A stretch of 64,000 nt of DNA from an uncultured Rikenellaceae bacterium (GCA_910577285.1 CAJTLO010000003.1:2774-66773), one strand, 5' to 3'; counted from the stretch's first letter, positions 9,257 through 17,820 are shown. Notes: generated from the letters alone by a model not told the origin. Program-made: numbers and translations.

Positions 9257-10410
9257 AGTCCCGGTGAGCGTCTGAATTTGCGATCCACGGCCATCCATGC
9301 CTCGAACAGCGGTGCGCAGAGGTCATGCAGGGGAACCGCCCGCATCACGCCTTTTTCGGAGAGGCGGCGTGTGATGCGGCGCATCTCGAACAGCAGCAGC
9401 CCGAAGCGGAGCAGGAGCAGTCCGACCGCGAAGAGTCCCAACTCGGGCGGAAGCAGTACGGCCGCAGCCGTGACCGCCGCGAAGAAGAGCGCCCGGCTCC
9501 AGAGTTCCGTGGCGATGAAGAACCGGACCCTCGGCGGATAGTATCGGAAGGCGTTGCTGCGCATGCAGCGGTCGGCATACCACCAGCCCGTTCCGCCCCA
9601 GATCTTCTGCCGGACGGCGGAGTGGGCCGATACGATCACCGCGGCGCGGCCCGATCCCAGCAGTTTCTGGATGAAGAGGTCGTCTTCGCCGATATTCATG
9701 TTGAGGTAGTTGAATCCCCCGTTGCCGAAGTAGAGCGCCTTGGTGAAACCGATGTTCTGGATCGTTCCCCGGTAGGGCTTCCCGTGCATGGCGGCGCTCA
9801 GCCAGCGGATGGCGCGGGCCGCGTTGTCCAGCCGGATCATGCGGGAGGCCGCCGGACGGGGTCCGCCCTCCATGCCGCAGTAGCCGATGACGATCTGTGC
9901 GTCTTCGAATCCGCGGGCCATGCGGGCGATCCATTGGCGCGATGCCGGACGGCTGTCTACCGTCGTCAGCAGCAGGTTGTCGTACCGGGCCGCCTTGATC
10001 GCCACGTTGAACGCCATCTTGTCGCTGATGGGAAACCGTGCGTCGCGCACCATACGGGTAACGTTGAACCGGGGATTATGCTCGGCGATGACCGCGAGTG
10101 CTTCGCCGAACTCCACGTCGCCCGAGAGGTCGGCCACGATGATTTCGAAAGCTTCGTACTCCTGTTCCAGAAGTGCCGGAAGCCCGTTCTCCAGGAAGTC
10201 GTAGTCGGGTTGGTGTACCACCAGCGCGACGGAGACCGGCGGACGCGTTTCGCCGCGGGGGGCGTTGCGGTACGAGGGGATGCGTCCGTAATATCCCACC
10301 CAATAGCGGAACTGGATGAAGAAGAGCAGGATCGTGACGGCCAGCAGGGCGATGCCCCACGGCCCGCAGGCTTCCAGAAGGTAGTCGTATGCTGAGGAGA
10401 GATTTTCCAT
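9247..10410 (-). CDS. Membrane-anchored family 2 glycosyltransferase
   Basis: 387 residues. A membrane helix at about residues 17-36 is followed by a GT-A fold (VSVALVVHQPDYDFLENGLP, then an acceptor-side IGEDDLFIQKLL resembling the ED motif) and two hydrophobic segments near 305-340. The likely position is the inner membrane with the catalytic domain facing the cytoplasm, adding sugar to an envelope glycan or lipid; donor and acceptor are unknown. The canonical DxD is degenerate (TVDSRP). It is read from its own promoter and overlaps the downstream sigma-factor gene. Confidence 0.85.
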   Translation of the reverse strand: MENLSSAYDYLLEACGPWGIALLAVTILLFFIQFRYWVGYYGRIPSYRNAPRGETRPPVSVALVVHQPDYDFLENGLPALLEQEYEAFEIIVADLSGDVEFGEALAVIAEHNPRFNVTRMVRDARFPISDKMAFNVAIKAARYDNLLLTTVDSRPASRQWIARMARGFEDAQIVIGYCGMEGGPRPAASRMIRLDNAARAIRWLSAAMHGKPYRGTIQNIGFTKALYFGNGGFNYLNMNIGEDDLFIQKLLGSGRAAVIVSAHSAVRQKIWGGTGWWYADRCMRSNAFRYYPPRVRFFIATELWSRALFFAAVTAAAVLLPPELGLFAVGLLLLRFGLLLFEMRRITRRLSEKGVMRAVPLHDLCAPLFEAWMAVDRKFRRSPGLWR

Positions 10411-10432
10411 GTTTCGTCGGCGGATATGCTGG

Positions 10433-10440
10433 CAAAATTA
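10433..10440 (-). promoter_or_regulatory. Promoter -7 element of glycosyltransferase-sigma operon
   Basis: The minus strand reads TAATTTTG, matching TAnnTTTG, 23 bases upstream of the glycosyltransferase ATG. Confidence 0.55.
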
Positions 10441-10576
10441 ATCTTTTTCGGTCAACATGCCGCCGCCACGGCAATAAACCTGCCATTCGGTCGTGCGGTG
10501 TGGCAAAACGTTCGGCGCTCCTCTTCGGGGAGCGGTGCGATTCGGGCGCAAGGGGCGGAATCTCGGCGGAATTGAG

Positions 10577-10584
10577 TACCTTTG
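10577..10584 (+). promoter_or_regulatory. Promoter -7 element of the FAD-dehydrogenase gene
   Basis: TACCTTTG, matching TAnnTTTG, 30 bases before the ATG at 10614. It lies inside the longer open frame from 10389 and so supports the shorter start. Confidence 0.6.
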
Positions 10585-10613
10585 GAGGATCGGAACAGTC
10601 AAAAGAATTTCCT

Positions 10614-12164
10614 ATGCCCTATACGATAACGCTCACCCTTTCGCCCAAGCAGGCCGCCGATCAGACCGTCTACACCGCGATCGCCGCCCGGCGGGTCGGG
10701 GTATCGCCGGCCGATGTGGCGCTGGTGCGTATCCTGAAACGTTCGGTGGATGCGCGCGGGCAGTCGGTACGTGTGAACCTGACGCTCGAACTCTATGTTG
10801 ACGGCGACGGACCCGCCCCGGAAGTCCGTTTCGATTATCCGGACGTGTCGCGCGGCGAGGAGGTGGTGATTGTGGGCGGCGGTCCCGCGGGGCTTTTCTG
10901 TGCGCTGCGTCTGATCGAGTCGGGGTATCGTCCCGTGATCCTCGAACGGGGACGGGAGGTGGCGGCCCGTCGTCGCGACGTGGCGGAGCTGAACCGCAAC
11001 GGCCGGCTCGATCCCGATTCCAACTATGCTTTCGGCGAGGGGGGCGCGGGGACCTTCTCCGACGGCAAGCTCTTCACCCGGAGCAAGAAGCGCGGCGACT
11101 ACAACAAGGCCCTGCGTACGCTCGTCTTCCACGGCGCCGACGAGGCGATACTCTACGAGGCCCATCCGCATATCGGCACCGACCGGCTGCCCGGTATCAT
11201 GACCGCCATCCGTCGGACGATCACCTCCTGCGGCGGCGAGGTGCGGTTCGGGAGCCGGGTGACGGAGCTGCTGTTGCGCGGGGGTGCCGTGGCCGGTGTG
11301 GTGTGCGGCGATCAGCGGATAGAGGCCCGTACGGTGGTGCTGGCTACGGGGCACTCGGCGGACGACGTCTATGCGATGCTCCATCGCCAGGGGGTGCTCC
11401 TTCAGGCCAAGCCGTTCGCCATGGGGGTCCGGGTGGAGCATCCGCAGGCGTTGATCGACAGGATTCAGTACCACGGTGCCGGGCGCGACTACCTGCCCGC
11501 CGCCTCCTATGCGCTGACGGCGCAGGTGGGCGGCCGGGGAGTCTATTCGTTCTGCATGTGCCCGGGAGGCGTGATCGTGCCGGCCATGACGGACCCTTCG
11601 GAGAGTGTCGTGAACGGCATGTCCTCTTCGGGCCGCAATTCGCGGTGGGCCAACTCGGGCATCGTGACCGAAGTGCGCCTCTCCGATTTCGAGCACCTGC
11701 GTGCGGAGTGGGGCGAGCTGGCCGGGCTGAAGTTCCGTCGGGATTTCGAGCAGGCCGCCCGGCGTGCGGGGGGACTGGCGCAGGAGGCTCCCGCCCAGCG
11801 GTTGACCGATTTCGTGGCCGACCGCCGTTCGACCGACCTGCCGGTGACCTCTTATGTGCCGGGAACGGTACCCTCGCGCTTCTCCGAATGGATGCCGGAG
11901 TTCATCTGCGGCGCGTTGCGCGGAGGGTTCTCGGTGTTCGGTCGTCGCATGCGCGGATTCCTGGATCAGGGGGCGCAGGTGGTGGGGGTGGAGTCGCGTA
12001 CCTCCTCGCCGGTGAGGATCCCGCGCGATCCCCTCACGTTGATGCATGTGGCCGTGCGCGGGCTCTATCCGGCTGCGGAAGGGGCCGGTTATGCGGGCGG
12101 CATCATCTCGGCGGCTCTCGACGGCGAGCGGATCGCCGACGCCATCGTGCGCAACCTCCGCTGA
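10614..12164 (+). CDS. FAD-dependent dehydrogenase (COG2509-type)
   Basis: 516 residues from MPYTITLTLSPKQAA. An N-terminal domain of about 80 residues precedes a Rossmann FAD site, VVIVGGGPAGLFCALRL, then the segment FGEGGAGTFSDGKLFTR that is typical of this uncharacterised flavoprotein family. A second nucleotide-binding strand, ARTVVLATGHSADDVY, lies near the middle. The reaction is unknown, so no substrate is named. rsmG follows after 41 bases on the same strand with no visible promoter between, so they are probably co-transcribed. Confidence 0.88.
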   Translation: MPYTITLTLSPKQAADQTVYTAIAARRVGVSPADVALVRILKRSVDARGQSVRVNLTLELYVDGDGPAPEVRFDYPDVSRGEEVVIVGGGPAGLFCALRLIESGYRPVILERGREVAARRRDVAELNRNGRLDPDSNYAFGEGGAGTFSDGKLFTRSKKRGDYNKALRTLVFHGADEAILYEAHPHIGTDRLPGIMTAIRRTITSCGGEVRFGSRVTELLLRGGAVAGVVCGDQRIEARTVVLATGHSADDVYAMLHRQGVLLQAKPFAMGVRVEHPQALIDRIQYHGAGRDYLPAASYALTAQVGGRGVYSFCMCPGGVIVPAMTDPSESVVNGMSSSGRNSRWANSGIVTEVRLSDFEHLRAEWGELAGLKFRRDFEQAARRAGGLAQEAPAQRLTDFVADRRSTDLPVTSYVPGTVPSRFSEWMPEFICGALRGGFSVFGRRMRGFLDQGAQVVGVESRTSSPVRIPRDPLTLMHVAVRGLYPAAEGAGYAGGIISAALDGERIADAIVRNLR

Positions 12165-12205
12165 CCGGCGGTGGGGAGTACGCATTTTTTTAGCATCGGA
12201 TTGTT

Positions 12206-12829
12206 ATGGAACTTATCGAAAAATATTTCGGCGGCGAACTCACTCCCCTGCAAAGGGAGCGCTTCGCCCGGCTCTACGACCTCTATGCGGAGTGGAACGC
12301 ACGTATCAACGTGGTTTCGCGCAAGGATTTCGACAGTCTTTATCTGAAACACGTGCTCCATTCGCTGGCCATTGCACGCGTGTGCCGTTTCGATGAGGGG
12401 GCGCGGGTGTGCGATGTGGGCACGGGCGGCGGATTTCCGGCCGTACCGCTGGCCGTCCTGTTTCCCTGCGTGCGTTTCACGGCGGCCGACTCCATCGGAA
12501 AGAAGATTGCGGTGGTGAGGGCGGTGGCCGCCGGACTCGGTCTCGATAACCTGGAGGCGGTGAATGTCCGTGCGGAGACCTTGCCGGGCGGATACGACTA
12601 TGTGGTCAGCCGGGCCGTTACGGAGCTGTCGGTGCTGAAAGGGTGGATGTGGAACAAGATCGTACCGGGGCGGAAAGGGACGCTTCCCAACGGGATGCTC
12701 GTGCTGAAGGGCGGCGATCTGGCCGAGGAGCTTGCGGCCGCGGGCGGACGTTACGAGGTGTTCGACATCGCGCAGTGGTTCGACGAGGAGTTCTTTGCAA
12801 CGAAGAAGGTGGTCTACCAGACCCGTTGA
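12206..12829 (+). CDS. rsmG: 16S rRNA (guanine527-N7)-methyltransferase
   Basis: 207 residues, normal length. The SAM-binding motif VCDVGTGGGFPAVPLAV and the LKHVLHSLAIAR segment identify the RsmG/GidB family, which methylates G527 in the 530 loop of 16S rRNA. A catalytic-side segment VVSRAVTEL follows. It is read from the upstream FAD-dehydrogenase transcript, by gap and lack of promoter. Confidence 0.95.
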   Translation: MELIEKYFGGELTPLQRERFARLYDLYAEWNARINVVSRKDFDSLYLKHVLHSLAIARVCRFDEGARVCDVGTGGGFPAVPLAVLFPCVRFTAADSIGKKIAVVRAVAAGLGLDNLEAVNVRAETLPGGYDYVVSRAVTELSVLKGWMWNKIVPGRKGTLPNGMLVLKGGDLAEELAAAGGRYEVFDIAQWFDEEFFATKKVVYQTR

Positions 12830-13030
12830 TCTTCCGGGAGCTATCGGGCCCGACTGCGTCTGCCCGCGGCGGAACGCCGACCGGATTCCGTGCCGGCTCC
12901 GGCGTGCGGGAAAAACGGTGCTGCGCGCGGGCGGGGTCGCGGCGGAGAGGGCGACGTTCCGAAAGCCCGTCGGCTGCTGCGACGGAATGTATCGGATGCC
13001 CTGATGCTGCGGTTGGCGAGGCGGCCCGGA

Positions 13031-13068
13031 TAAAAAAACCGGAGAGCGGAAAAAGTTCCGCCCTCCGG
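13031..13068 (-). terminator. Orphan minus-strand terminator
   Basis: An imperfect stem (13039-13050 with 13057-13068) is followed on the minus strand by seven T, the complement of the A-run 13032-13038. It has the full shape of an intrinsic terminator for minus-strand transcription, yet no minus-strand protein gene ends here. Confidence 0.7.
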
Positions 13069-13215
13069 ACCGGCAAGGCCGAAAGTTGGGGGTTCTCAAT
13101 GGTATTCCGGCTTCGGCGCAATCCGCAAACTCCGCCGCACCGGCTGCTTTCGTAAATGCCGTATGGCGTTTGTCGGGCGGGAGGTCCGTTCCCGGCCTTC
13201 GGGAGAGGTTTGCGG
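13031..13215 (-). ncRNA. Candidate small RNA bounded by promoter element and terminator
   Basis: The minus strand has a TATATTTG -7 element at 13219-13226 and a terminator at 13031-13068, defining a transcript of about 180 bases with no credible ORF. Inside it, one strong hairpin closes with ccgg/ccgg (plus-strand bases near 13106-13144), and the segment AAGGCCG near the 5' end can pair with CGGCCTT just before the terminator. The size is like 6S-type RNAs, but I cannot show the 6S bulge. No clear -33 box is present. Identity is unproven. Confidence 0.4.
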
Positions 13216-13218
13216 GTA

Positions 13219-13226
13219 CAAATATA
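13219..13226 (-). promoter_or_regulatory. -7 element on the minus strand between rsmG and rpmH
   Basis: The minus strand reads TATATTTG, a match to TAnnTTTG, facing the orphan terminator at 13031-13068. Bases 13227-13440 hold nothing else I can name. Confidence 0.45.
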
Positions 13227-13440
13227 CGGCAATTTTTCAATCGGTGGAGCGGAGGAGGTGAAAAACCGATTAGTATCCAGTCGATTGTATCTTGAACGTG
13301 GCGCGGGAGCGTTCGGCCGGCGGTCTTTTCTCCTTATCCGGAGCGGTGCATGCGGCCCGCGGGCCGACCTTATGTCGTCGAAACCTTGCGGAAGCGCTTC
13401 CTACGTTTTGATATGCATCCGATTATTTTGTCGGATTTCT

Positions 13441-13470
13441 TTTGTAAATCGCAAAAATGATTTACCTTTG
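13441..13470 (+). promoter_or_regulatory. Promoter of rpmH (TTTG, 18-base gap, TACCTTTG)
   Basis: TTTG at 13441-13444 and TACCTTTG at 13463-13470 make a nearly ideal Bacteroidetes primary-sigma promoter, leaving a leader of about 38 bases before rpmH. Confidence 0.8.
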
Positions 13471-13512
13471 CACTCCGCAAAGAGTAGACAAAAATAAAAA
13501 ATATAGATAGCC

Positions 13513-13668
13513 ATGAAAAGGACTTTCCAACCCTCCCGTCGCAAGAGGATCAACAAACACGGTTTCCGTCAGAGGATGTCGACCGTCAACGGCCGCAAGG
13601 TGCTGGCTGCACGTCGTGCCAAAGGCCGCAAGAAACTGACCGTATCGGACGAAACGCGCATTAAGTAG
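13513..13668 (+). CDS. rpmH: 50S ribosomal protein L34
   Basis: 51 residues. It begins MKRTFQPSRRKRINKHGFRQ and ends KKLTVSDETRIK, the highly conserved bL34 pattern, strongly basic. It has its own promoter and a terminator 35 bases after the TAG stop, so it is a single-gene unit. The dnaA or rnpA neighbours common in other phyla are not here. Confidence 0.97.
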   Translation: MKRTFQPSRRKRINKHGFRQRMSTVNGRKVLAARRAKGRKKLTVSDETRIK

Positions 13669-13702
13669 CGTTCATCCCGCTTGCCGGTAGATGAGATACG
13701 TA

Positions 13703-13732
13703 CAGCCGCCCTAAAGGCGGCTGTTTATGTTT
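13703..13732 (+). terminator. Terminator of rpmH
   Basis: An 8-bp perfect stem cagccgcc/ggcggctg (13703-13710 with 13716-13723) is followed by a T-rich tail. Confidence 0.8.
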
Positions 13733-13778
13733 GCCGTGCCCGGAGGAAGGTACGGATCGTCAAAATACTTTTTTTGCA

Positions 13779-13786
13779 TATCTTTG
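13779..13786 (+). promoter_or_regulatory. Promoter -7 element of mqnE, almost touching the start codon
   Basis: TATCTTTG ends seven bases before the ATG at 13793. If the element is centred at -7, the transcript starts within a few bases of the start codon. Confidence 0.6.
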
Positions 13787-13792
13787 AAAGCT

Positions 13793-14884
13793 ATGTCGGA
13801 TAAGGAGAGAACATGCAGCGGGATTGCGGAGCGGGTGGCCGCAGGAGGCAGAATATCCCGCAGCGAGGCGCAGGTGTTGTGGAACGATGCGCCGCTGTCG
13901 CTGCTCGCCGAACTGGCCTGCGGCGTACGGCGTCGCAAGAGCGGCGATGTGGTCTATTATAACCGCAATTTCCACATCGAGCCCACCAACATCTGCCTCT
14001 TCAACTGTCGTTTCTGTTCGTACCGTCGCGGGGCGGGCGAGCCGGGAGCGTGGAACCATTCGCTCGCTCAGATCGAGGAGATCGTGCGGGCACGCCGCGA
14101 CAGCGGAGTGACGGAGGTGCACATCGTGGGGGGCGTCCATCCCGACCACGACATCTGGTTCTATGCGGAGATGATACGGCTGGTGAAGCGTGTCATGCCT
14201 CAGGTAGCCGTGAAGGCGTTCACGGCCATCGAGCTCGCCTACATGATCGACAAGGCGGGAATGGCCTACGACGAGGGGCTGCGGCTGCTTCGGGAGGCCG
14301 GCATGGAGGCCATACCCGGCGGAGGGGCCGAGATCTTCGACGAGGAGCTTCGGGCACGGATCTGTCCGGAGAAGGGGAGTGCGCAGGTGTGGCTCTCCCT
14401 CCACCGCGCCGCGCACCGGCTCGGCATCCGGAGCAACGCCACCATGCTTTACGGCCATGTGGAAACCGTCGCTCAGCGGATCGATCACCTCGACAGGCTC
14501 CGTACGTTGCAGGACGAGACGGGCGGTTTCGACGCCTTCATTCCGCTCAAGTTCCGTCGGGCGGGCAACCGCCTCGGCGAGGGGCTGGAGGAGGTGCCCG
14601 TGACGGAGGACATGCGTACGTTGGCCATGTCGCGCATCTATCTCGACAACTTTCCGCATGTCAAGGCCTATTGGGTGATGTACGGGAAACAGACGGCGGA
14701 GATGGCGCTCGGTTTCGGTGCCGACGACATGGACGGTACGATAGACGATTCGACCCGGATCTACTCCATGGCGGGTGCGGAGGAGAAGCCCCGCCTTACG
14801 GTGGAGGATATGCATGCCATGGCCGCATCGGCCGGGCTGCGGGCGGTCGAACGAGATACTTTTTATAATGAAATCGTCCGGTAG
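13793..14884 (+). CDS. mqnE: Aminodeoxyfutalosine synthase (radical SAM)
   Basis: 363 residues from MSDKERTCSG. A radical-SAM cluster motif CxxxCxxC is at Cys68, Cys72 and Cys75 (NICLFNCRFCSYRR). Later segments AIPGGGAEIFDEELRARICP and TMLYGHVET fit MqnE better than the related MqnC. MqnE joins SAM and 3-[(1-carboxyvinyl)oxy]benzoate to form aminodeoxyfutalosine in menaquinone synthesis. The frame is open upstream to 13727, but the -7 element excludes that start. The PASTA gene follows after 32 bases on the same strand. Confidence 0.9.
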   Translation: MSDKERTCSGIAERVAAGGRISRSEAQVLWNDAPLSLLAELACGVRRRKSGDVVYYNRNFHIEPTNICLFNCRFCSYRRGAGEPGAWNHSLAQIEEIVRARRDSGVTEVHIVGGVHPDHDIWFYAEMIRLVKRVMPQVAVKAFTAIELAYMIDKAGMAYDEGLRLLREAGMEAIPGGGAEIFDEELRARICPEKGSAQVWLSLHRAAHRLGIRSNATMLYGHVETVAQRIDHLDRLRTLQDETGGFDAFIPLKFRRAGNRLGEGLEEVPVTEDMRTLAMSRIYLDNFPHVKAYWVMYGKQTAEMALGFGADDMDGTIDDSTRIYSMAGAEEKPRLTVEDMHAMAASAGLRAVERDTFYNEIVR

Positions 14885-14916
14885 GCGTCGTCCTGTCGGT
14901 TAATCGGAATCGGAAA

Positions 14917-15975
14917 ATGGGAAATAACGGGAAACGTTCCGCCGGGGAGCAGGTCCGCAGGTTGTGGAACAATTACGTGGTACGTAACGTGGTGCTGGCG
15001 GTGAGCCTGCTCGTCATCGTGTTGTTTGCGGCGAACCTCCTGCTGAATCGCTTTACGCGCCACAACCGCCACGTCCGGGTGCCGGAGTTCGTCAGCCTGA
15101 CGCTCGGCGAGGCCGTGGCGCTTTCGGAGCGGGACAAATTGCGGATAGAGATCAACGATTCGCTCTATATGCCGGCTTTCGATCCCGGCGTCATCCTGGA
15201 GCAGCGGCCTGCGGCGGGTACCGAGGTGAAGCCCGGACGCCGCATCTACGTGACGGTGAACTCCTCGCAGCAGCGCATGGTGGACGTACCCTATGTGGCG
15301 GGATATTCGCTCCGGCAGGCCAAGAACATTCTCGAAACAGCCGGACTGGAGATCGAGAAACTCGTTTATGTGAACGATATCGCCACCAACAACGTCCTCG
15401 AACAGCGCGTGGGGAGGCAGACGGTGACGGCCGACGGCCGGGTCCGTGCCCGCATGGGGAGCGGAGTGGTGCTCACCGTGGGGCGTGCGCCGGGAGCCGA
15501 TCCGGTGGCCGTGCCGCGGGTGGTGGGACTGCCCCTGCGGGAGGCCAAGAGCCGCTTGTGGGAGGCGGGACTCAATGTGTCCGGTGTGGCCATGGAGCAG
15601 GATATCGACCGGATGAATGCCCGCTTCGCCCGGGTGTATAAGCAGACGCCCGATCAGGGCCGTCGCGTGGCGCTCGGAACGGGGGTCGCGCTGGGACTGT
15701 CGCTCGATTCGACGACCGTGGCATCGGGCGTGTCGCGCTCCGACCGCTACGGCGACCGGGTTGCGGCCCGCGAAGAGGCGCTGCGCGACAGCCTGTCGGC
15801 ACAGGGATATGCGGGTGAAGAGTTGCAGCGGGAGCTGGACTGGGCGATCCGGATAGAGAACGGCGAGGCGAGGCCGCAGGAGAGAAGCCGTGCGAGAGAG
15901 GATGCCATTCAACGTTCGCTGGAGGAGTACGGCGGCACGATACGGCAGGACGACGGCAGCGAATTTTTTGAATAG
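14917..15975 (+). CDS. Membrane-anchored protein with three PASTA domains
   Basis: 352 residues. A short basic cytoplasmic tail and one membrane helix (about 23-45, NVVLAVSLLVIVLFAANLLL) are followed by three PASTA repeats at about 52-117, 123-190 and 196-268, recognisable from VPEFVSLTLGEAVALSERD, VPYVAGYSLRQAKNILETAG and VPRVVGLPLREAKSRLWEAG. The tail of about 80 residues is charged and Arg/Glu-rich. PASTA domains bind peptidoglycan or muropeptides in kinases and PBPs; this protein has no kinase domain. It lies between mqnE and an rRNA-modification gene; the close spacing suggests one transcript. Confidence 0.9.
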   Translation: MGNNGKRSAGEQVRRLWNNYVVRNVVLAVSLLVIVLFAANLLLNRFTRHNRHVRVPEFVSLTLGEAVALSERDKLRIEINDSLYMPAFDPGVILEQRPAAGTEVKPGRRIYVTVNSSQQRMVDVPYVAGYSLRQAKNILETAGLEIEKLVYVNDIATNNVLEQRVGRQTVTADGRVRARMGSGVVLTVGRAPGADPVAVPRVVGLPLREAKSRLWEAGLNVSGVAMEQDIDRMNARFARVYKQTPDQGRRVALGTGVALGLSLDSTTVASGVSRSDRYGDRVAAREEALRDSLSAQGYAGEELQRELDWAIRIENGEARPQERSRAREDAIQRSLEEYGGTIRQDDGSEFFE

Positions 15976-16064
15976 AGGGCTCGGTCGGGCGTCGGTGCGC
16001 GGACCGATCGTCGGGGGCGCACGTTGCGGACCGGAGCGAGGCATACGTAAAAATCTTTTGTTCA

Positions 16065-17135
16065 GTGGAGAATACCCAGACAGCATATATCGACGGGATA
16101 CCGGAGGAGTTGGAAGACCAGCAGGATGAGTTGTACGAGCATTTCGCCGTCACGGTAGACCGGGGTCAGGCCATGCTCCGCATAGACAAATACCTGACGG
16201 TGAGACTCGAAAACTGTTCGCGAAGCAGGGTGCAGGCGGCGGCCGACGGAGGAAACATCCTGGTGAACGGCACGGCGGTGAAGGCGAGTTACAAGGTGAA
16301 GCCGCTCGACCGCATCTCCCTCGTGATGCCCTATCCCAAGCGCGAGGTGGAGATCATCGCCGAGGATATTCCTCTCGACATCGTTCATGAGGACGACGAC
16401 CTCATCGTGCTCAACAAGCCGGCCGGACTGGTCGTGCATCCGGGACACGGCAACTACAGCGGTACGCTCGTCAATGCGCTCACGTGGCATCTGAAGGATC
16501 TTCCCCTGTTTCAGGAGGGGGACATGCGTGCCGGTCTGGTGCACCGCATCGACAAGAACACCTCCGGTCTGCTGGTGGTGGCCAAGAACGAGCGGGCCCA
16601 CGCCCGCCTGGCCCGTCAGTTCTTCGAGCATACGGTCTCGCGGCGTTACGTGGCCCTCGTGTGGGGCAATTTCGAGGAGGACGAGGGTACCGTGACCGGT
16701 CATATCGGGCGCAGCGTGCGCGACCGGCTCCGCATGGCCGTCTTTCCCGACGGCAGCGAGGGCAAGCATGCCGTGACGCACTACCGGGTGCTCAGGCGCT
16801 ACGGCTACGTCACGCTCGTGGAGTGCCGCCTCGAAACGGGGCGTACCCATCAGATACGCGTCCACATGGAATACATCGGGCATCCGCTGTTCAACGACGA
16901 GCGTTACGGCGGCGACCGCATCCTCAAAGGTACCACGTTCGCCAAGTACAAACAGTTCATCGACAACTGCTTCGCCACCATGCCGCGGCATGCGCTGCAT
17001 GCGCGGAGTCTGGGCTTCGAGCACCCTTCCTCCCGGCAGCGCATGGAGTTCGACAGCGAGTTGCCCGCCGATTTCCGCGCCGTGCTCGAGAAGTGGGAAA
17101 CCTATACGACGGCTCGTCCGGCCGAGGAGGAGTAG
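16065..17135 (+). CDS. RluA-family pseudouridine synthase with S4 domain
   Basis: 356 residues. An N-terminal S4 RNA-binding domain (about 38-95, MLRIDKYLTVRLENCSRSR) precedes the catalytic domain with GLVHRIDKNTSGLLVVAKN; the Asp is the nucleophile (the usual HRLD is HRID here). LETGRTHQIRVH is the second family motif. It probably modifies 23S rRNA uridines, RluD-like, but the site cannot be read from sequence. The likely start is GTG at 16065, since no ATG in frame precedes the S4 domain; there is no clear ribosome-binding site. Confidence 0.92.
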   Translation: MENTQTAYIDGIPEELEDQQDELYEHFAVTVDRGQAMLRIDKYLTVRLENCSRSRVQAAADGGNILVNGTAVKASYKVKPLDRISLVMPYPKREVEIIAEDIPLDIVHEDDDLIVLNKPAGLVVHPGHGNYSGTLVNALTWHLKDLPLFQEGDMRAGLVHRIDKNTSGLLVVAKNERAHARLARQFFEHTVSRRYVALVWGNFEEDEGTVTGHIGRSVRDRLRMAVFPDGSEGKHAVTHYRVLRRYGYVTLVECRLETGRTHQIRVHMEYIGHPLFNDERYGGDRILKGTTFAKYKQFIDNCFATMPRHALHARSLGFEHPSSRQRMEFDSELPADFRAVLEKWETYTTARPAEEE

Positions 17136-17309
17136 GCTCCCTGTTGCCGTTTCACGTATTGCCTCTGCCCCGGCCGGGCAGGGGCTTTTCTACACCTGCG
17201 CCTGTCGGAGGTGGAGTCGCCGGGGCTGTACGGCGCTTTCGGGGAACGGTTTTTGTATCCTTGCAGGAAACGGTCGGCATGGTGCCGGCCTTTGAAATCG
17301 AGGATGCGT

Positions 17310-17750
17310 ATGGAGGAGAGGACATTCACCATCATTAAACCCAATGCCGTGGCGGCGGGCGCTACGGGTCGGATCGTGGACGCTTTCCTGCGGGAGGGCT
17401 TCCGGATCATCGCCATGCGGCTGGTCTGCATGAGCCGCAACGATGCGGAGAAGTTCTATGCCGTGCATCGGCACAAGGCGTTTTTCGACGAACTCGTAGA
17501 CTTTATGACCTCCGGGGCCTGCGTGGTGCTGTTGCTGGAGCGGGAGCATGCCGTGGCCCAATTGCGGCGGCTCGTCGGAGATACCGACCCGGCCCGGGCG
17601 GAGGAAGGGACGTTGCGCCGGATGTACGGCGAGAGCGTCACCCGCAATGCGGTGCATGCGTCCGACAGCGTGGAGAACGCCCGCATCGAGGCCTCTCGAT
17701 TTTTTCGCGAGGAGGAGATTATCGAAGTCCGCTACCGTCCGCAGCGGTAA
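17310..17750 (+). CDS. ndk: Nucleoside diphosphate kinase
   Basis: 146 residues from MEERTFTIIKPNAV, normal length. It balances NDP and NTP pools by phosphate transfer through an active-site His, seen in RNAVHASDSVENA (most family members have Gly after the His; here Ala). The other family segment is AFFDELVDFMTSG. An alternative ATG two codons earlier (17304) is possible; 17310 is better spaced from gagg at 17300-17303. It ends the mqnE-PASTA-RluA-ndk run and is followed by a strong terminator. Confidence 0.94.
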   Translation: MEERTFTIIKPNAVAAGATGRIVDAFLREGFRIIAMRLVCMSRNDAEKFYAVHRHKAFFDELVDFMTSGACVVLLLEREHAVAQLRRLVGDTDPARAEEGTLRRMYGESVTRNAVHASDSVENARIEASRFFREEEIIEVRYRPQR

Positions 17751-17773
17751 CGCAGGGACGAGGATACGAAAAG

Positions 17774-17820
17774 GCCGCAAGGAGAGGCGACAGGCCTCTC
17801 CTTGCGGCTCTTCTTTTTGC
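17774..17820 (+). terminator. Terminator of the mqnE-to-ndk transcript
   Basis: A 15-bp perfect stem (17774-17788 with 17794-17808), then tcttcttttt. Confidence 0.85.

Noticed and set aside
12830..13030. A gene between rsmG and the orphan terminator
   Set aside because: Frames here are short, shadowed and without start signals.
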